Shown: positions 43,306 through 52,085 of the stretch, piece by piece | Position numbering within the stretch: the first letter of the stretch is position 1 | How the letters are laid out: the number at the start of each line of letters is the position of its first letter | Origin: Maribacter aquivivus | GTDB taxonomy: Bacteria; Bacteroidota; Bacteroidia; Flavobacteriales; Flavobacteriaceae | Direction of reading: 5' to 3' | Length of the DNA stretch: 64,000 nt | NCBI RefSeq assembly: GCF_900142175.1 | Contig: NZ_FQZX01000001.1 | Span: forward strand, 1,302,001 to 1,366,000 | The notes under the pieces: model-generated | Database searches by the model: none | What the model saw: the letters and a program-made list of their open reading frames with translations, nothing else | Told to the model about the DNA's origin: nothing | Program-made: the position numbers and the translations under genes

Positions 43306-46300
43306 ATGTACCTAAACTGCCATACATATTACAGCCTTCGCTACGGGACTTTTTCCGAGATTGAGCTTTTGCAATTAGCGAAGGCACATGGGGTAACGCA
43401 ATTGGTATTGACAGATATTAATAATACATCGGCTTGTTTAAACTTTGTTCGTAAAGCAGCTGAATATGATATATGTCCTATTTTGGGTATCGATTTTAGA
43501 AACGGAGTGGAGCCATGCTTTGTTGGTATAGCAAAGAATAATGCAGGATTTTTGGAACTCAATAACTTTTTGTCGCATTACATTCATCATGACAAGAAAA
43601 TACCAGAAATAGCTCCGGATTTTAAAGATGTGTTTGTTATTTACCCCTTTGAGAAAGTGTTGGAGAGTGAAAAGAAAATCTTTGCAGCACATGAGTTTAT
43701 AGGAGTTTCTGTAAATGAGCTGAAACGACTTCGGTTTTCAAAATTACTAGAGCAGCGAGATAAGATTGTATTGCTGCAGCCGGTTACTTTTAGAAATAAG
43801 CGCGATTTTAATGCACACCGATTATTGCGCGCCATAGATAATAATACTTTGTTGAGTATGCTATCGGTAACCGAGCAGGCACGCGATGATGAACATATGT
43901 ATGCGATACCAAACTTGGCCGCGCACTTTTCTGAACATAGTTTTATACTAGAAAACACCCAGCAGTTGATGGATGCCTGCTCTATTCATTTCGATTTTAC
44001 CACAGGGCGAAAACCTCAGAATTTAAGCACCTATTTAGGCAGTACTGAAGAAGATGAGGTGTTTCTAGAACAGTTATGTCAAGAGGGATTGCCCAAGCGT
44101 TACCCAGAAATAAATCAGGCTGTTTTAGATCGTTTAGCGAAAGAGCTTTACCTCATTAAAGAGATGAATTTTGTCTCTTACTTTCTTATCAATTGGGATA
44201 TTATCTCTCATGCTCGAACGCAGAATTTCTTTTACGTGGGGCGAGGTAGTGGTGCAAATAGTATTGTGGCATACTTGCTTTTTATTACCGATGTAGATCC
44301 TATGGAGCTCGACTTGTATTTTGAGCGGTTCATTAATTTATACCGAGTAAATCCGCCCGATTTTGATATTGATTTTTCCCATAGGGATAGACCTATTATG
44401 ACGGAGTATATTTTTAATCGTTTTGAAAATGTAGCATTGTTGGGTACCTACGTTACTTTTCAATCTCGTGGAGTTATTCGCGAATTAGGTAAGGTATTTG
44501 GCTTGCCAAAAGATGAAATAGATTTGTTGTGCGACGGTAATATTCAGGCAAGTCGGTTAGATACTATTTCGACTTTGGTATTGAAATACACACAGCTGCT
44601 ACATGGTATGCCTAACTATCTCAGTATTCATGCAGGAGGAATTCTAATTACCGAGAAACCTATTCACTGGTTTTCGGCAACCAATATGCCACCAAAAGGT
44701 TTCCCCACTACGCAGTTTGATATGATTATTGCTGAGGATGTCGGTATTTTTAAGTTCGATATTCTTGCCCAACGCGGACTCTCAAAAATAAAGGAGACAC
44801 TGGATATTCTGGAACGCGACCGACCCGAAGAATTTGCCAAGTTCGATATTCATGATATCAAGGCGTTTAAAAAAGATCCTAAAATCAATAATTTGGTAAA
44901 AACAGCGCAGTGTATGGGTTGTTTTTATGTGGAATCTCCCGCCATGCGGATGTTATTGAAGAAGCTGGAAGTAGATACCTATTTGGGTCTCGTAGCGGCA
45001 AGTTCTATTATTCGTCCCGGAGTATCCAAAAGTGGTATGATGCGAGAATATATTCTACGACATAGAAACAAAGGTAGGGCAGAGGAATTTGCGCATCCGG
45101 TGATGTTAGAAATTATGCCTGAGACTTATGGGGTAATGGTTTACCAAGAAGATGTAATAAAAGTAGCCCACCATTTTGCTGATTTAGATTTGGGGGAAGC
45201 CGATGTATTACGACGTGGAATGAGTGGTAAGTTCCGTTCTCGGGAGGAGTTTCAAAAAGTGCAAGACAAGTTTATGGACAACTGCCGTAAAAAAGGATAT
45301 GCCGAGAAACTCATTCAAGAAATTTGGGATCAAGTAGCGAGTTTTGCAGGCTATGCTTTTGCAAAAGGGCATTCGGCATCGTATGCAGTAGAAAGTTATC
45401 AGAGTTTGTTTTTACGTGCCTATTATCCGTTAGAATATATGGTGGCGGTGCTTAATAATGGTGGCGGATTTTATAAGCCTGAGTTCTACGTGCATGAAGC
45501 TCGCATGTTGGGTGCAACAATACATCCACCGTGTGTGAATAGGAGTAATGCGGGTAATCGTATTTATGGAAAAGAATTGTATTTAGGATTAGGTTATTTA
45601 CGGGAATTGGAGCAACGGGTGATGGAGCGTATACTAAAAGAGCGCTTTGTGAAAGGTAATTTTATGTCGTTAGAAGATTTCTTGGATAGGTTGATAATAT
45701 CCATAGAACAAGTCAGTATTTTAATACGTATTGATGCATTCAGATTTACCGAAACCAATAAACACGAGCTCCTCTGGAAAGCACATTTGTTTTTGAACAA
45801 GACCAAGAAAATAGACCACCCAAAACTGTTCGCGCCACGGCACCAACATTTTGAAATTCCGTCATTATACAGTACCAATTTAGAAGTCGCCTTTACGCAA
45901 TTAGAGTTGTTAGGGTTTAGTTTATGTAGTCCATTTGAGTTGTTGGTAGAAGCACCATTAAATACTTCGGGGAGTAAGGATTTCGAAAAGTATCTAAATA
46001 AACATATCGATATCTACGGATATTTAATAACTGTAAAACGTACAAAGACCCATAAAGGGAAAGCCATGTTTTTTGCGACATTGTTAGACCAACAAGGGCA
46101 AGTATTTGATGCCGTATTATTTCCGCCAGTTGCAGAAAAATATATGTTTAGGGGAAGAGGAATTTACAGATTCTATGGTAAAGTAGTCAGTGAATTTGGA
46201 TTTTTAAGTATAGAAGTAATTAAACTTATAAAACAAGATTTCATTCAAGACCCTAGGTATGCAGACATGAAAACTAGTGCTAAAGTTTTTGACCAAAAGA

Positions 46301-46353
46301 AGGCGAATAACCAAGAAGGGGAAAGAGAAGAGAAAATTGACGTTAGAGAATAG
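43306..46353 (+). CDS. DNA polymerase III alpha subunit-like, short DnaE (error-prone type likely)
   Basis: 1015 aa, shorter than the replicative DnaE (about 1160 aa or more) and close to DnaE2-type lengths. The catalytic acids are in PDFDIDF (D352, D354, D356) and the helix-hairpin-helix and OB-fold (near GYLITVKRTKTHKGKAMFFA) are present. The N-terminal PHP domain looks degenerate: the usual H-x-H and D-H residues are largely absent (only H6 and D37 have clear counterparts). Position after dinB suggests an inducible translesion role. Error-prone function is inferred. Confidence 0.9.
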   Translation: MYLNCHTYYSLRYGTFSEIELLQLAKAHGVTQLVLTDINNTSACLNFVRKAAEYDICPILGIDFRNGVEPCFVGIAKNNAGFLELNNFLSHYIHHDKKIPEIAPDFKDVFVIYPFEKVLESEKKIFAAHEFIGVSVNELKRLRFSKLLEQRDKIVLLQPVTFRNKRDFNAHRLLRAIDNNTLLSMLSVTEQARDDEHMYAIPNLAAHFSEHSFILENTQQLMDACSIHFDFTTGRKPQNLSTYLGSTEEDEVFLEQLCQEGLPKRYPEINQAVLDRLAKELYLIKEMNFVSYFLINWDIISHARTQNFFYVGRGSGANSIVAYLLFITDVDPMELDLYFERFINLYRVNPPDFDIDFSHRDRPIMTEYIFNRFENVALLGTYVTFQSRGVIRELGKVFGLPKDEIDLLCDGNIQASRLDTISTLVLKYTQLLHGMPNYLSIHAGGILITEKPIHWFSATNMPPKGFPTTQFDMIIAEDVGIFKFDILAQRGLSKIKETLDILERDRPEEFAKFDIHDIKAFKKDPKINNLVKTAQCMGCFYVESPAMRMLLKKLEVDTYLGLVAASSIIRPGVSKSGMMREYILRHRNKGRAEEFAHPVMLEIMPETYGVMVYQEDVIKVAHHFADLDLGEADVLRRGMSGKFRSREEFQKVQDKFMDNCRKKGYAEKLIQEIWDQVASFAGYAFAKGHSASYAVESYQSLFLRAYYPLEYMVAVLNNGGGFYKPEFYVHEARMLGATIHPPCVNRSNAGNRIYGKELYLGLGYLRELEQRVMERILKERFVKGNFMSLEDFLDRLIISIEQVSILIRIDAFRFTETNKHELLWKAHLFLNKTKKIDHPKLFAPRHQHFEIPSLYSTNLEVAFTQLELLGFSLCSPFELLVEAPLNTSGSKDFEKYLNKHIDIYGYLITVKRTKTHKGKAMFFATLLDQQGQVFDAVLFPPVAEKYMFRGRGIYRFYGKVVSEFGFLSIEVIKLIKQDFIQDPRYADMKTSAKVFDQKKANNQEGEREEKIDVRE

Positions 46354-46355
46354 AG

Positions 46356-46465
46356 GAAGCGCTACTCGCTATTCGCCACGCGCCACGCGCTCAGCGCAGA
46401 TTACGCGTATAGCGTGAGGCGTCCAGCGCTTGGCGCAATGACTATCAACCGACAACCGACAACCA
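46356..46465. repeat. GC-rich mosaic repeat downstream of dnaE
   Basis: A tract of GCGCTACTCGCTATTCGCCA type (from 46359), with GCGTATAGCGTGAGGCGTCC (46404-46423), then ATCAACCGACAACCGACAAC (46444-46463). It shares the GCGAATAGCG-type core with the repeat upstream of dnaE, in the opposite orientation, and the AACC-type tail. Confidence 0.55.
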
Positions 46466-46468
46466 TCC

Positions 46469-46606
46469 TCAAAAAGCCTCTAATACATAACCGAATATCC
46501 AGTATAGTATAAGAAAAACAAAAACGGTTCCAATACAACCACATTTACCTCCGCCAATTTTCTTTGCGCCGTACCACGCACCAATAATTTGAATTAGTTT
46601 TTTCAT
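46469..46606 (-). CDS. Small membrane protein, 45 aa
   Basis: A 45-codon frame reading from ATG at 46604-46606 to TGA at 46469-46471. The protein has a Lys-containing start, GAWYGAKKIGGGKCGCIGT (a CxC pair at C22 and C24), and one hydrophobic segment (about 26-42). Such small cysteine-containing membrane proteins are common in Bacteroidota. It ends exactly beside the AACC-type repeat. No partner or function is known; a chance frame is possible but the composition is protein-like. Confidence 0.5.
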   Translation of the reverse strand: MKKLIQIIGAWYGAKKIGGGKCGCIGTVFVFLILYWIFGYVLEAF

Positions 46607-46712
46607 GATGGCAATTTACGAGTTTAGTTGGTTGTTATTGAAGTAAAAATTAGCTTGAAAAGTAGTGTAAGTAATATTATTTACAAAGCTAGAGTTGTTG
46701 GATACTTTGAAA

Positions 46713-47732
46713 TTATAACTTATTATATTTTTTAAACCACTGAATAAAAATTGAAACACCGGTTTTAATATCTACAGAACTTTTATATCCCAACTCTTGT
46801 AAATGTTTGGTGTCTGCCCAAGTTCTAGGTACATCTCCTGGTTGCATTGGTAAATATTCTTTTTGGGCCGTAATTCCTAAACTAGTCTCAATGGCTTTTA
46901 TAAAGTCTAATAAATTTTGAGGCTTTCCATTACCAATATTTAAAATGTGGTAAAATAGATTGTCCTCATTTACTTTGGGTTTATGATTGATCAAAATTTC
47001 AATACCGTTGATAATATCATCAATGTAAGTGAAATCGCGACTCATATCTCCATTGTTAAAAACTTTAATTGCTTTCCCTTTTGTAATTGCGTCAGCAAAA
47101 AGTATAGGTGCCATATCTGGTCGACCCCATGGTCCATAAACAGTGAAAAAACGTAAGCCTGTTGTGGGTAAATTATATAGATGGCTATAGGTATGGGCCA
47201 TTAACTCATTACTTTTTTTGGTGGCGGCATATAAAGACACTGGTTTGTCAACACTATCATCTTCTGAAAAAGGAACTTTTGAATTTGTTCCATAAACAGA
47301 AGAGCTCGAAGCATATAAAAAGTGCTCAATCTTGTAATTTCTGCAACACTCTAAAAGATTTACAAAACCTACTAAATTAGATTGTACATACGCATGTGGG
47401 TTTTCGATAGAGTAGCGAACACCTGCCTGAGCAGCTAAATGAATTACGTAATTAAATTTTTCATGTTCAAAAAGATGTTCCAGTTTTGTTAAATCTGTAA
47501 TATCCATTTTAGTAAACCGATAATTAGCATACTTCTGGCTAAATGTCAATTGTCCATTTTCAGAAATTAGATGGCGTTTAATTCCTGAGTCTTCTAATCT
47601 GGCATATTTTAAATTTATACCGTAGTAATCATTAATGTTATCAAGACCAATTACCTCATGTCCAGTTTTAATTAGCTTTTCAACCAAATGATAACCAATA
47701 AATCCTGCAGCTCCGGTTACTAAAATTTTCAT
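46713..47732 (-). CDS. NAD-dependent epimerase/dehydratase, UDP-glucuronate 4-epimerase-like
   Basis: 339-aa extended short-chain dehydrogenase. The NAD motif GAAGFIG is at 7-13 and the catalytic Tyr/Lys pair at Y168 and K172 (YAATK). The N-terminal DNINDYYGINLKYARL is typical of UDP-glucuronate 4-epimerases, which make UDP-galacturonate for polysaccharides. Position at the edge of the exopolysaccharide locus, on the opposite strand, supports this. UDP-glucose or UDP-GlcNAc epimerase remains possible. Confidence 0.88.
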   Translation of the reverse strand: MKILVTGAAGFIGYHLVEKLIKTGHEVIGLDNINDYYGINLKYARLEDSGIKRHLISENGQLTFSQKYANYRFTKMDITDLTKLEHLFEHEKFNYVIHLAAQAGVRYSIENPHAYVQSNLVGFVNLLECCRNYKIEHFLYASSSSVYGTNSKVPFSEDDSVDKPVSLYAATKKSNELMAHTYSHLYNLPTTGLRFFTVYGPWGRPDMAPILFADAITKGKAIKVFNNGDMSRDFTYIDDIINGIEILINHKPKVNEDNLFYHILNIGNGKPQNLLDFIKAIETSLGITAQKEYLPMQPGDVPRTWADTKHLQELGYKSSVDIKTGVSIFIQWFKKYNKL

Positions 47733-48122
47733 ATGAATTCTACTTTATAAAATTTTATTTGAAATCTACAATTAGGCTTGAAAGATTCTGTATTTAAAAA
47801 AGGTGGTGTGTATTAAGACTTAAAAGTTAATAAAGACAAAGCTAATAGAATTAAGTGTCAACATCATAAATTGAAATTTTTTATTAATAATAATTAAATT
47901 TTAATTCTAAATAGGATAATTTTTTAACTACGAATTTTATTTTACAATATATACGCTATCTATTGAAATGAAAGTATTAATTATGCCACCAAAGTGGCAT
48001 GGTTTTAGTTAAGTAATATGTAGCAATATATAGAGGTTAACTTCGTTATCTTATCACGTGCTTCATATATTAGCGTGTAGATATTATAGGAATTTTAAAG
48101 TAACTAACCAGTCCCCATTTTA
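47733..48122. other. 390-bp AT-rich intergenic region before upxY, with a hairpin
   Basis: No gene was seen. The clear structure is a perfect hairpin ATGCCAC-CAAA-GTGGCAT at 47983-48000, about 120 bp upstream of upxY, probably in its leader. Promoter motifs were not convincingly located. Confidence 0.4.
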
Positions 48123-48629
48123 ATGCAAGAAAGCAATGTACCTCTTACTAATTTACCAAAATGGTTCGTTTTGGTTGTTAAGACAAAGCGAGAGAAACAA
48201 GTTGCTGAAATTTTAGAGCGTCATGGCTTTGAAATTTACTGTCCTGTTAAGAAAGAAATTCGGCAATGGAGCGATAGAAAAAAAGTTATAGAGGTTCCCG
48301 TTTTTCAAAATTATTTGTTTGTAAGACTTAAGGAATCAGATAGAGATACGGTCTTTATTACTTCTCATATAAAAAAATACCTATACTGGTTAGGGAAAGT
48401 TGCTATAGTACGCGATGTTGAAATAGCCGTTATCAAAGAATGGATGACTAATGATAACATTTGCAATATCAAATCATCACATTTACAAAAAGGTAAAGTT
48501 ATAACTATTGAAAAAGGTGCTTTCAAAGATAAAGAGGCTACAATACATGAAGTTCGTAAAAATGAACTCAAACTTGTTCTAAATGGTTTAGGTATTGTTT
48601 TGTTGGCTAAAATTAGAGATGTGGCTTAA
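48123..48629 (+). CDS. UpxY-type transcription antiterminator (NusG-like)
   Basis: 168-aa NusG paralogue. The N-terminal NGN domain (KWFVLVVKTKREKQVAEIL) spans about 13-105 and a KOW-like region (GKVITIEKGAFKDKEATIHEV) about 123-145. In Bacteroides, UpxY proteins allow transcription through the leader of their own capsule locus. It is followed by a 586-bp untranslated stretch and then the sugar transferase, as expected for such an antitermination system. Confidence 0.9.
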   Translation: MQESNVPLTNLPKWFVLVVKTKREKQVAEILERHGFEIYCPVKKEIRQWSDRKKVIEVPVFQNYLFVRLKESDRDTVFITSHIKKYLYWLGKVAIVRDVEIAVIKEWMTNDNICNIKSSHLQKGKVITIEKGAFKDKEATIHEVRKNELKLVLNGLGIVLLAKIRDVA

Positions 48630-49215
48630 GCTATTAATAAGCGTGTGCCTCTATTTTATAATTCAATCAAAAGCGCAGGTTTACCATTTAAAATCGATTA
48701 GTTATCTCTTTTTTGTGTAATTAATCTTAATTACGCAACTTATCTTTTTTATTCCTTTCAAATTACTTTTATTTGTCTTACCATAACTATTAATTTGCTA
48801 AATACGAAGTATTTGTAAGGTTTTTCAATCAAACAAATAAAGAGAACATAGCAAATACACTAAACACTAATCCATTTTAATTTTTGCACTATCTTAAAAG
48901 TGCAAATTTTCATGTGGATTTAACGGCGGAGCCGTTGAATTTCTTCAAGTAGAATTCAATCAGAAGTATTGAGTTTACTTCCCAAATTCATTCTGAATCT
49001 TTGAAGTTATTTAAGTGATAATTTTATTAGTTGGTTTTAAATTGTAAAAATCTTTTTAGCGTTATTTAATGTTGGGCTATATTTAAAATATCAAAACTTA
49101 AGACATTATCAAGTAAAATAACTCGTTCGTCGATTGTTATTGGAGCTAAAAACTAGTTTTCCCATTTTTAAGAATTCATAATAATCATAGTATTAGGCTT
49201 ATCTTTTTTTAATAA
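48630..49215 (+). promoter_or_regulatory. Structured leader between upxY and the sugar transferase
   Basis: 586 bp with no convincing gene. Inverted repeats include GTAATTAA/TTAATTAC (48718-48725, 48728-48735), TTTGCACT/AGTGCAAA (48883-48890, 48899-48906), AACGGC/GCCGTT (48922-48927, 48931-48936) and TTGAATT/AATTCAA (48935-48941, 48953-48959). The last two overlap by 2 nt and could be alternatives. A likely target for the UpxY antiterminator; this is inference. Confidence 0.5.
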
Positions 49216-50568
49216 ATGAAATACCGTAACTCAGACTATATAATTCCGATCTCTATATTCTTAAATTTATGTATCATAAATGGAGTGCTCTTAATATTGA
49301 CTCCAGAGACCTATTTGAATGTATTTAATATTGCTTACTATAATATCAGCTGGCTGTTTATTGCGTTTATTTTAAACTACTACACTACTGACAGAAAGGA
49401 GCTTTTTTTTACGAGGTTCCATAAAATCATACAAATTCTCTTTGTCTATTTCCTTTCTTATTTTGCATTGTTTGCCATAAGAGATGAAAGCATACCATCT
49501 ATTAGTTATCAATATGTAGTATTTGCAATTTTATCAATTTGCCTTATTTGGTATAGGGTATTATTCTTTTGGGTAAGAGGTAAGTTTAGGGTTATTGGTC
49601 GAAATAGTGTTAAGGTAGTAGTACTCGGTAGAGACAGAAATTTAAAGAAAATCAGAAAAGTTTTTGACAACCCTACTTTTGGTTATTTCTATTCGGGATA
49701 TTTTTCGGATAATGAATCAAAAAGCCCTACATATTTGGGTCAAATAAAGGATTCTTTTGGCTATATCTTAAATTATGATATAGACATTATATACTGTGTA
49801 GCTTCTAATTTTAGTGAAGATGAACTAAAGAACTTTGTAGATTTTGCCGATAATAATTTAATACGATTTAAAGTTATTTTGGATGATATGGATGTGTTTA
49901 ATCGTGCTATGTCAGTAGAAACTTACAATACTACCCCTGTACTTAATCTACGAAATGTGCCATTAGATACCGAATATGGTCGTATCATTAAACGTGCTTT
50001 TGATATTATTTTTTCTGGTTTGGTGATTCTTTTAATACTGTCATGGCTAACCCCTATATTATATATATTAATTAAAATAGATTCTCCAGGAGATTTTTAT
50101 TTTAAACAAATGAGACATGGGTACAAAAGGCAAACATTTTGGTGTTATAAATATCGTTCCATGACGGTGAATAAAGAATCCGACTCTCAAATGGCGAAGA
50201 AGGGTGATATGAGAGTTACAAGAATTGGTAAGTTTATACGTAAAACCAGTATAGATGAATTACCTCAATTTATAAATGTGTTTAAAGGAGATATGAGTAT
50301 TGTAGGGCCAAGACCTCATATGGTGGTTCATACTACAGATTTCGAGAAGTCAGTAGATAAATATTTGGTACGTCATTTTGTAAAACCAGGTATCACAGGT
50401 TTAGCTCAAATAATGGGTTATAGAGGTGAAATTATCAAACCCTCTGATATTAAGAATCGTACGCGATTAGATATCTTTTATGTAGAACGATGGTCTATGG
50501 GTTTAGATATACATATTCTTTTTTACACTATATATAATGTAATTAAGGGTGAAGAAAAGGCTTACTAA
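49216..50568 (+). CDS. Initiating polyprenyl-phosphate sugar transferase (WcaJ-like)
   Basis: 450-aa membrane sugar-phosphotransferase that starts exopolysaccharide repeat-unit assembly by moving a sugar-1-phosphate to undecaprenyl phosphate. N-terminal membrane helices (about 1-120) precede a CoA-binding-like domain (about 130-245). The catalytic bacterial sugar transferase domain begins near residue 252, with KRAFDIIFSG, KYRSM, KTSIDELPQ and MSIVGPRPHM. The product sugar (glucose, galactose or a deoxy sugar) cannot be fixed from sequence. Confidence 0.94.
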   Translation: MKYRNSDYIIPISIFLNLCIINGVLLILTPETYLNVFNIAYYNISWLFIAFILNYYTTDRKELFFTRFHKIIQILFVYFLSYFALFAIRDESIPSISYQYVVFAILSICLIWYRVLFFWVRGKFRVIGRNSVKVVVLGRDRNLKKIRKVFDNPTFGYFYSGYFSDNESKSPTYLGQIKDSFGYILNYDIDIIYCVASNFSEDELKNFVDFADNNLIRFKVILDDMDVFNRAMSVETYNTTPVLNLRNVPLDTEYGRIIKRAFDIIFSGLVILLILSWLTPILYILIKIDSPGDFYFKQMRHGYKRQTFWCYKYRSMTVNKESDSQMAKKGDMRVTRIGKFIRKTSIDELPQFINVFKGDMSIVGPRPHMVVHTTDFEKSVDKYLVRHFVKPGITGLAQIMGYRGEIIKPSDIKNRTRLDIFYVERWSMGLDIHILFYTIYNVIKGEEKAY

Positions 50569-50605
50569 GGTCTTTTTAATCCCATATTGCCTTTTAAATG
50601 AGGAG

Positions 50606-51820
50606 TTATTGTATTTGTTGCCATTCAATACCATCAAACTGAAGCCAGATTGTGCTATTTTTATTTAAAACAGTCATATTTCTATTTTTAAGATCTTTAT
50701 ATTGAATGTTTAAAGATATGTTGCTGTTACCTATGTTTTTTAAAATAAAAAGCAGCCCAGATTGTTCTGTTGAAGTGTAAGGGAAAATTAATTGCGATAC
50801 GCTTTCTTCTAATATTAAAGTTTCATCTGTGATAGTTAAAGCTTCTTTCGAATTGGATAGTCTTCTGATTGATTTTAAAACGGTGCTATTGGTTTCTGTT
50901 TTATAAGTGCCGCCAGAGGTGGTTAATGTACCGTCAACGATTAAGTTGCCTCCAACATGTAAAGTAGCTAATGGGTTTTGTACGTTGACGCCAACATTGC
51001 CATTTTCAATTATGCGCATTGCTTCTTGACCATTCGCCGAAAAGCCTAATTGATTAGTTTGAGGAACGTAGAGACCTGTTGATGTACTTCCTTGAAAATG
51101 ATAACCAGGATAACCAGCTGAACCTCTACCATTTTGAATTCTACTTGCAGTGATTAAACCAATTACCTCTAGTGCTGTTCTAGGAGTTATAGTGCCTATC
51201 CCTAGCCTTTTGGTGTTATTGTCGTAAAAGAGATTAGCTTGGTCAAAGGTTGGAGCACCAGCGCTATCTCCAAAAAACAGAGCTCCATTTATACCCGTGT
51301 GACCAGCTGTCTCAATTAAAAATGTATCATCATCTGTAGTTACTGTATAAGTGCCATTTTCATTATTAACTATAGTTATATTTTCGCTAGTTCCTGTTCC
51401 GGCGGTTCCTGGTTCACCTTGAATACCCTGTTCACCTTGAGGACCTTCGATACCTGGTTCACCTTGAATACCCTGTTCCCCTTGAGGACCTGGTTCACCT
51501 TGGGGACCTTCTGGTCCAGTAATTACTTCTGGGTCAGTAATTGTATTGTTACACAGATTATTCCATTGGGTTCCATCAAAAAAGAAAAGACATTCAATAT
51601 CGGTATTATAAACCAATGCACCCCTCAAAGCATTTATGGTTTGCATTTGACTTGAAGAAATACGACTTACTACAAGTGTATGAGTGGTGCTTTCCAGTTC
51701 TAAAAGTGATGAACTATTAATATTCTCAGGATTGTCACCAATTTTAATTTGGGCTAATATCACTTGTGTTGTGAGCAAACATAAAAACGTAATATATGTG
51801 GTGAATTGAAAATGTTTCAT
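50606..51820 (-). CDS. Secreted collagen-like repeat protein
   Basis: About 404 aa from the ATG at 51820; a TTG at 51841 would add seven residues. A signal peptide (to VILAQ) is followed by a globular N-terminal region, a short Gly-X-Y collagen-like stretch (about residues 102-143, GPQGEPGPQGEQGIQGEPG) and a beta-rich C-terminal region. Its function is unknown. It resembles bacterial collagen-like surface proteins and, in part, phage tail fibre proteins. It sits in the opposite direction inside the polysaccharide locus, convergent with the sugar transferase. Confidence 0.84.
   Translation of the reverse strand: MKHFQFTTYITFLCLLTTQVILAQIKIGDNPENINSSSLLELESTTHTLVVSRISSSQMQTINALRGALVYNTDIECLFFFDGTQWNNLCNNTITDPEVITGPEGPQGEPGPQGEQGIQGEPGIEGPQGEQGIQGEPGTAGTGTSENITIVNNENGTYTVTTDDDTFLIETAGHTGINGALFFGDSAGAPTFDQANLFYDNNTKRLGIGTITPRTALEVIGLITASRIQNGRGSAGYPGYHFQGSTSTGLYVPQTNQLGFSANGQEAMRIIENGNVGVNVQNPLATLHVGGNLIVDGTLTTSGGTYKTETNSTVLKSIRRLSNSKEALTITDETLILEESVSQLIFPYTSTEQSGLLFILKNIGNSNISLNIQYKDLKNRNMTVLNKNSTIWLQFDGIEWQQIQ
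51411..51500 (-). repeat. 45-bp tandem repeat encoding the collagen-like stretch
   Basis: Two near-identical 45-bp copies begin at 51411 and 51456 (unit beginning GGTTCACCTTGAATACCCTG). Each encodes 15 residues of Gly-X-Y sequence, so unit number may vary between strains. Confidence 0.75.
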
Positions 51821-52085
51821 TTTTGAATTTTTTGATGTCAAAGCTATGATAATTAATTTGTAATCAGTTAGTACAAAAAAAAATCATTTTTTAATGGTTT
51901 ACTCACAGTACACCTTTAACTACCTTAATTTTAGTTGAGTTACAGAATACAGATAGTTTTATTTAATCGTTATACTGAATATCGGCTTACAAGTTTTATA
52001 TAAACCTTACACTAAAATTTATAAAGAAATTGCATTCCAAAAAATAGTGCTGATATTTGTATTAATAATTAATAGTTGATTTATA

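Noticed and set aside
43008..43307. A 99-aa minus-strand reading frame between dinB and dnaE
   Set aside because: It covers the GC-rich mosaic repeat exactly, has a biased composition (FALRSTLF-type strings typical of translated repeats) and no recognisable motif.
50606..51820. The collagen-like gene as a prophage tail fibre
   Set aside because: It has a signal peptide and no other phage gene is nearby, so a surface protein is more likely.
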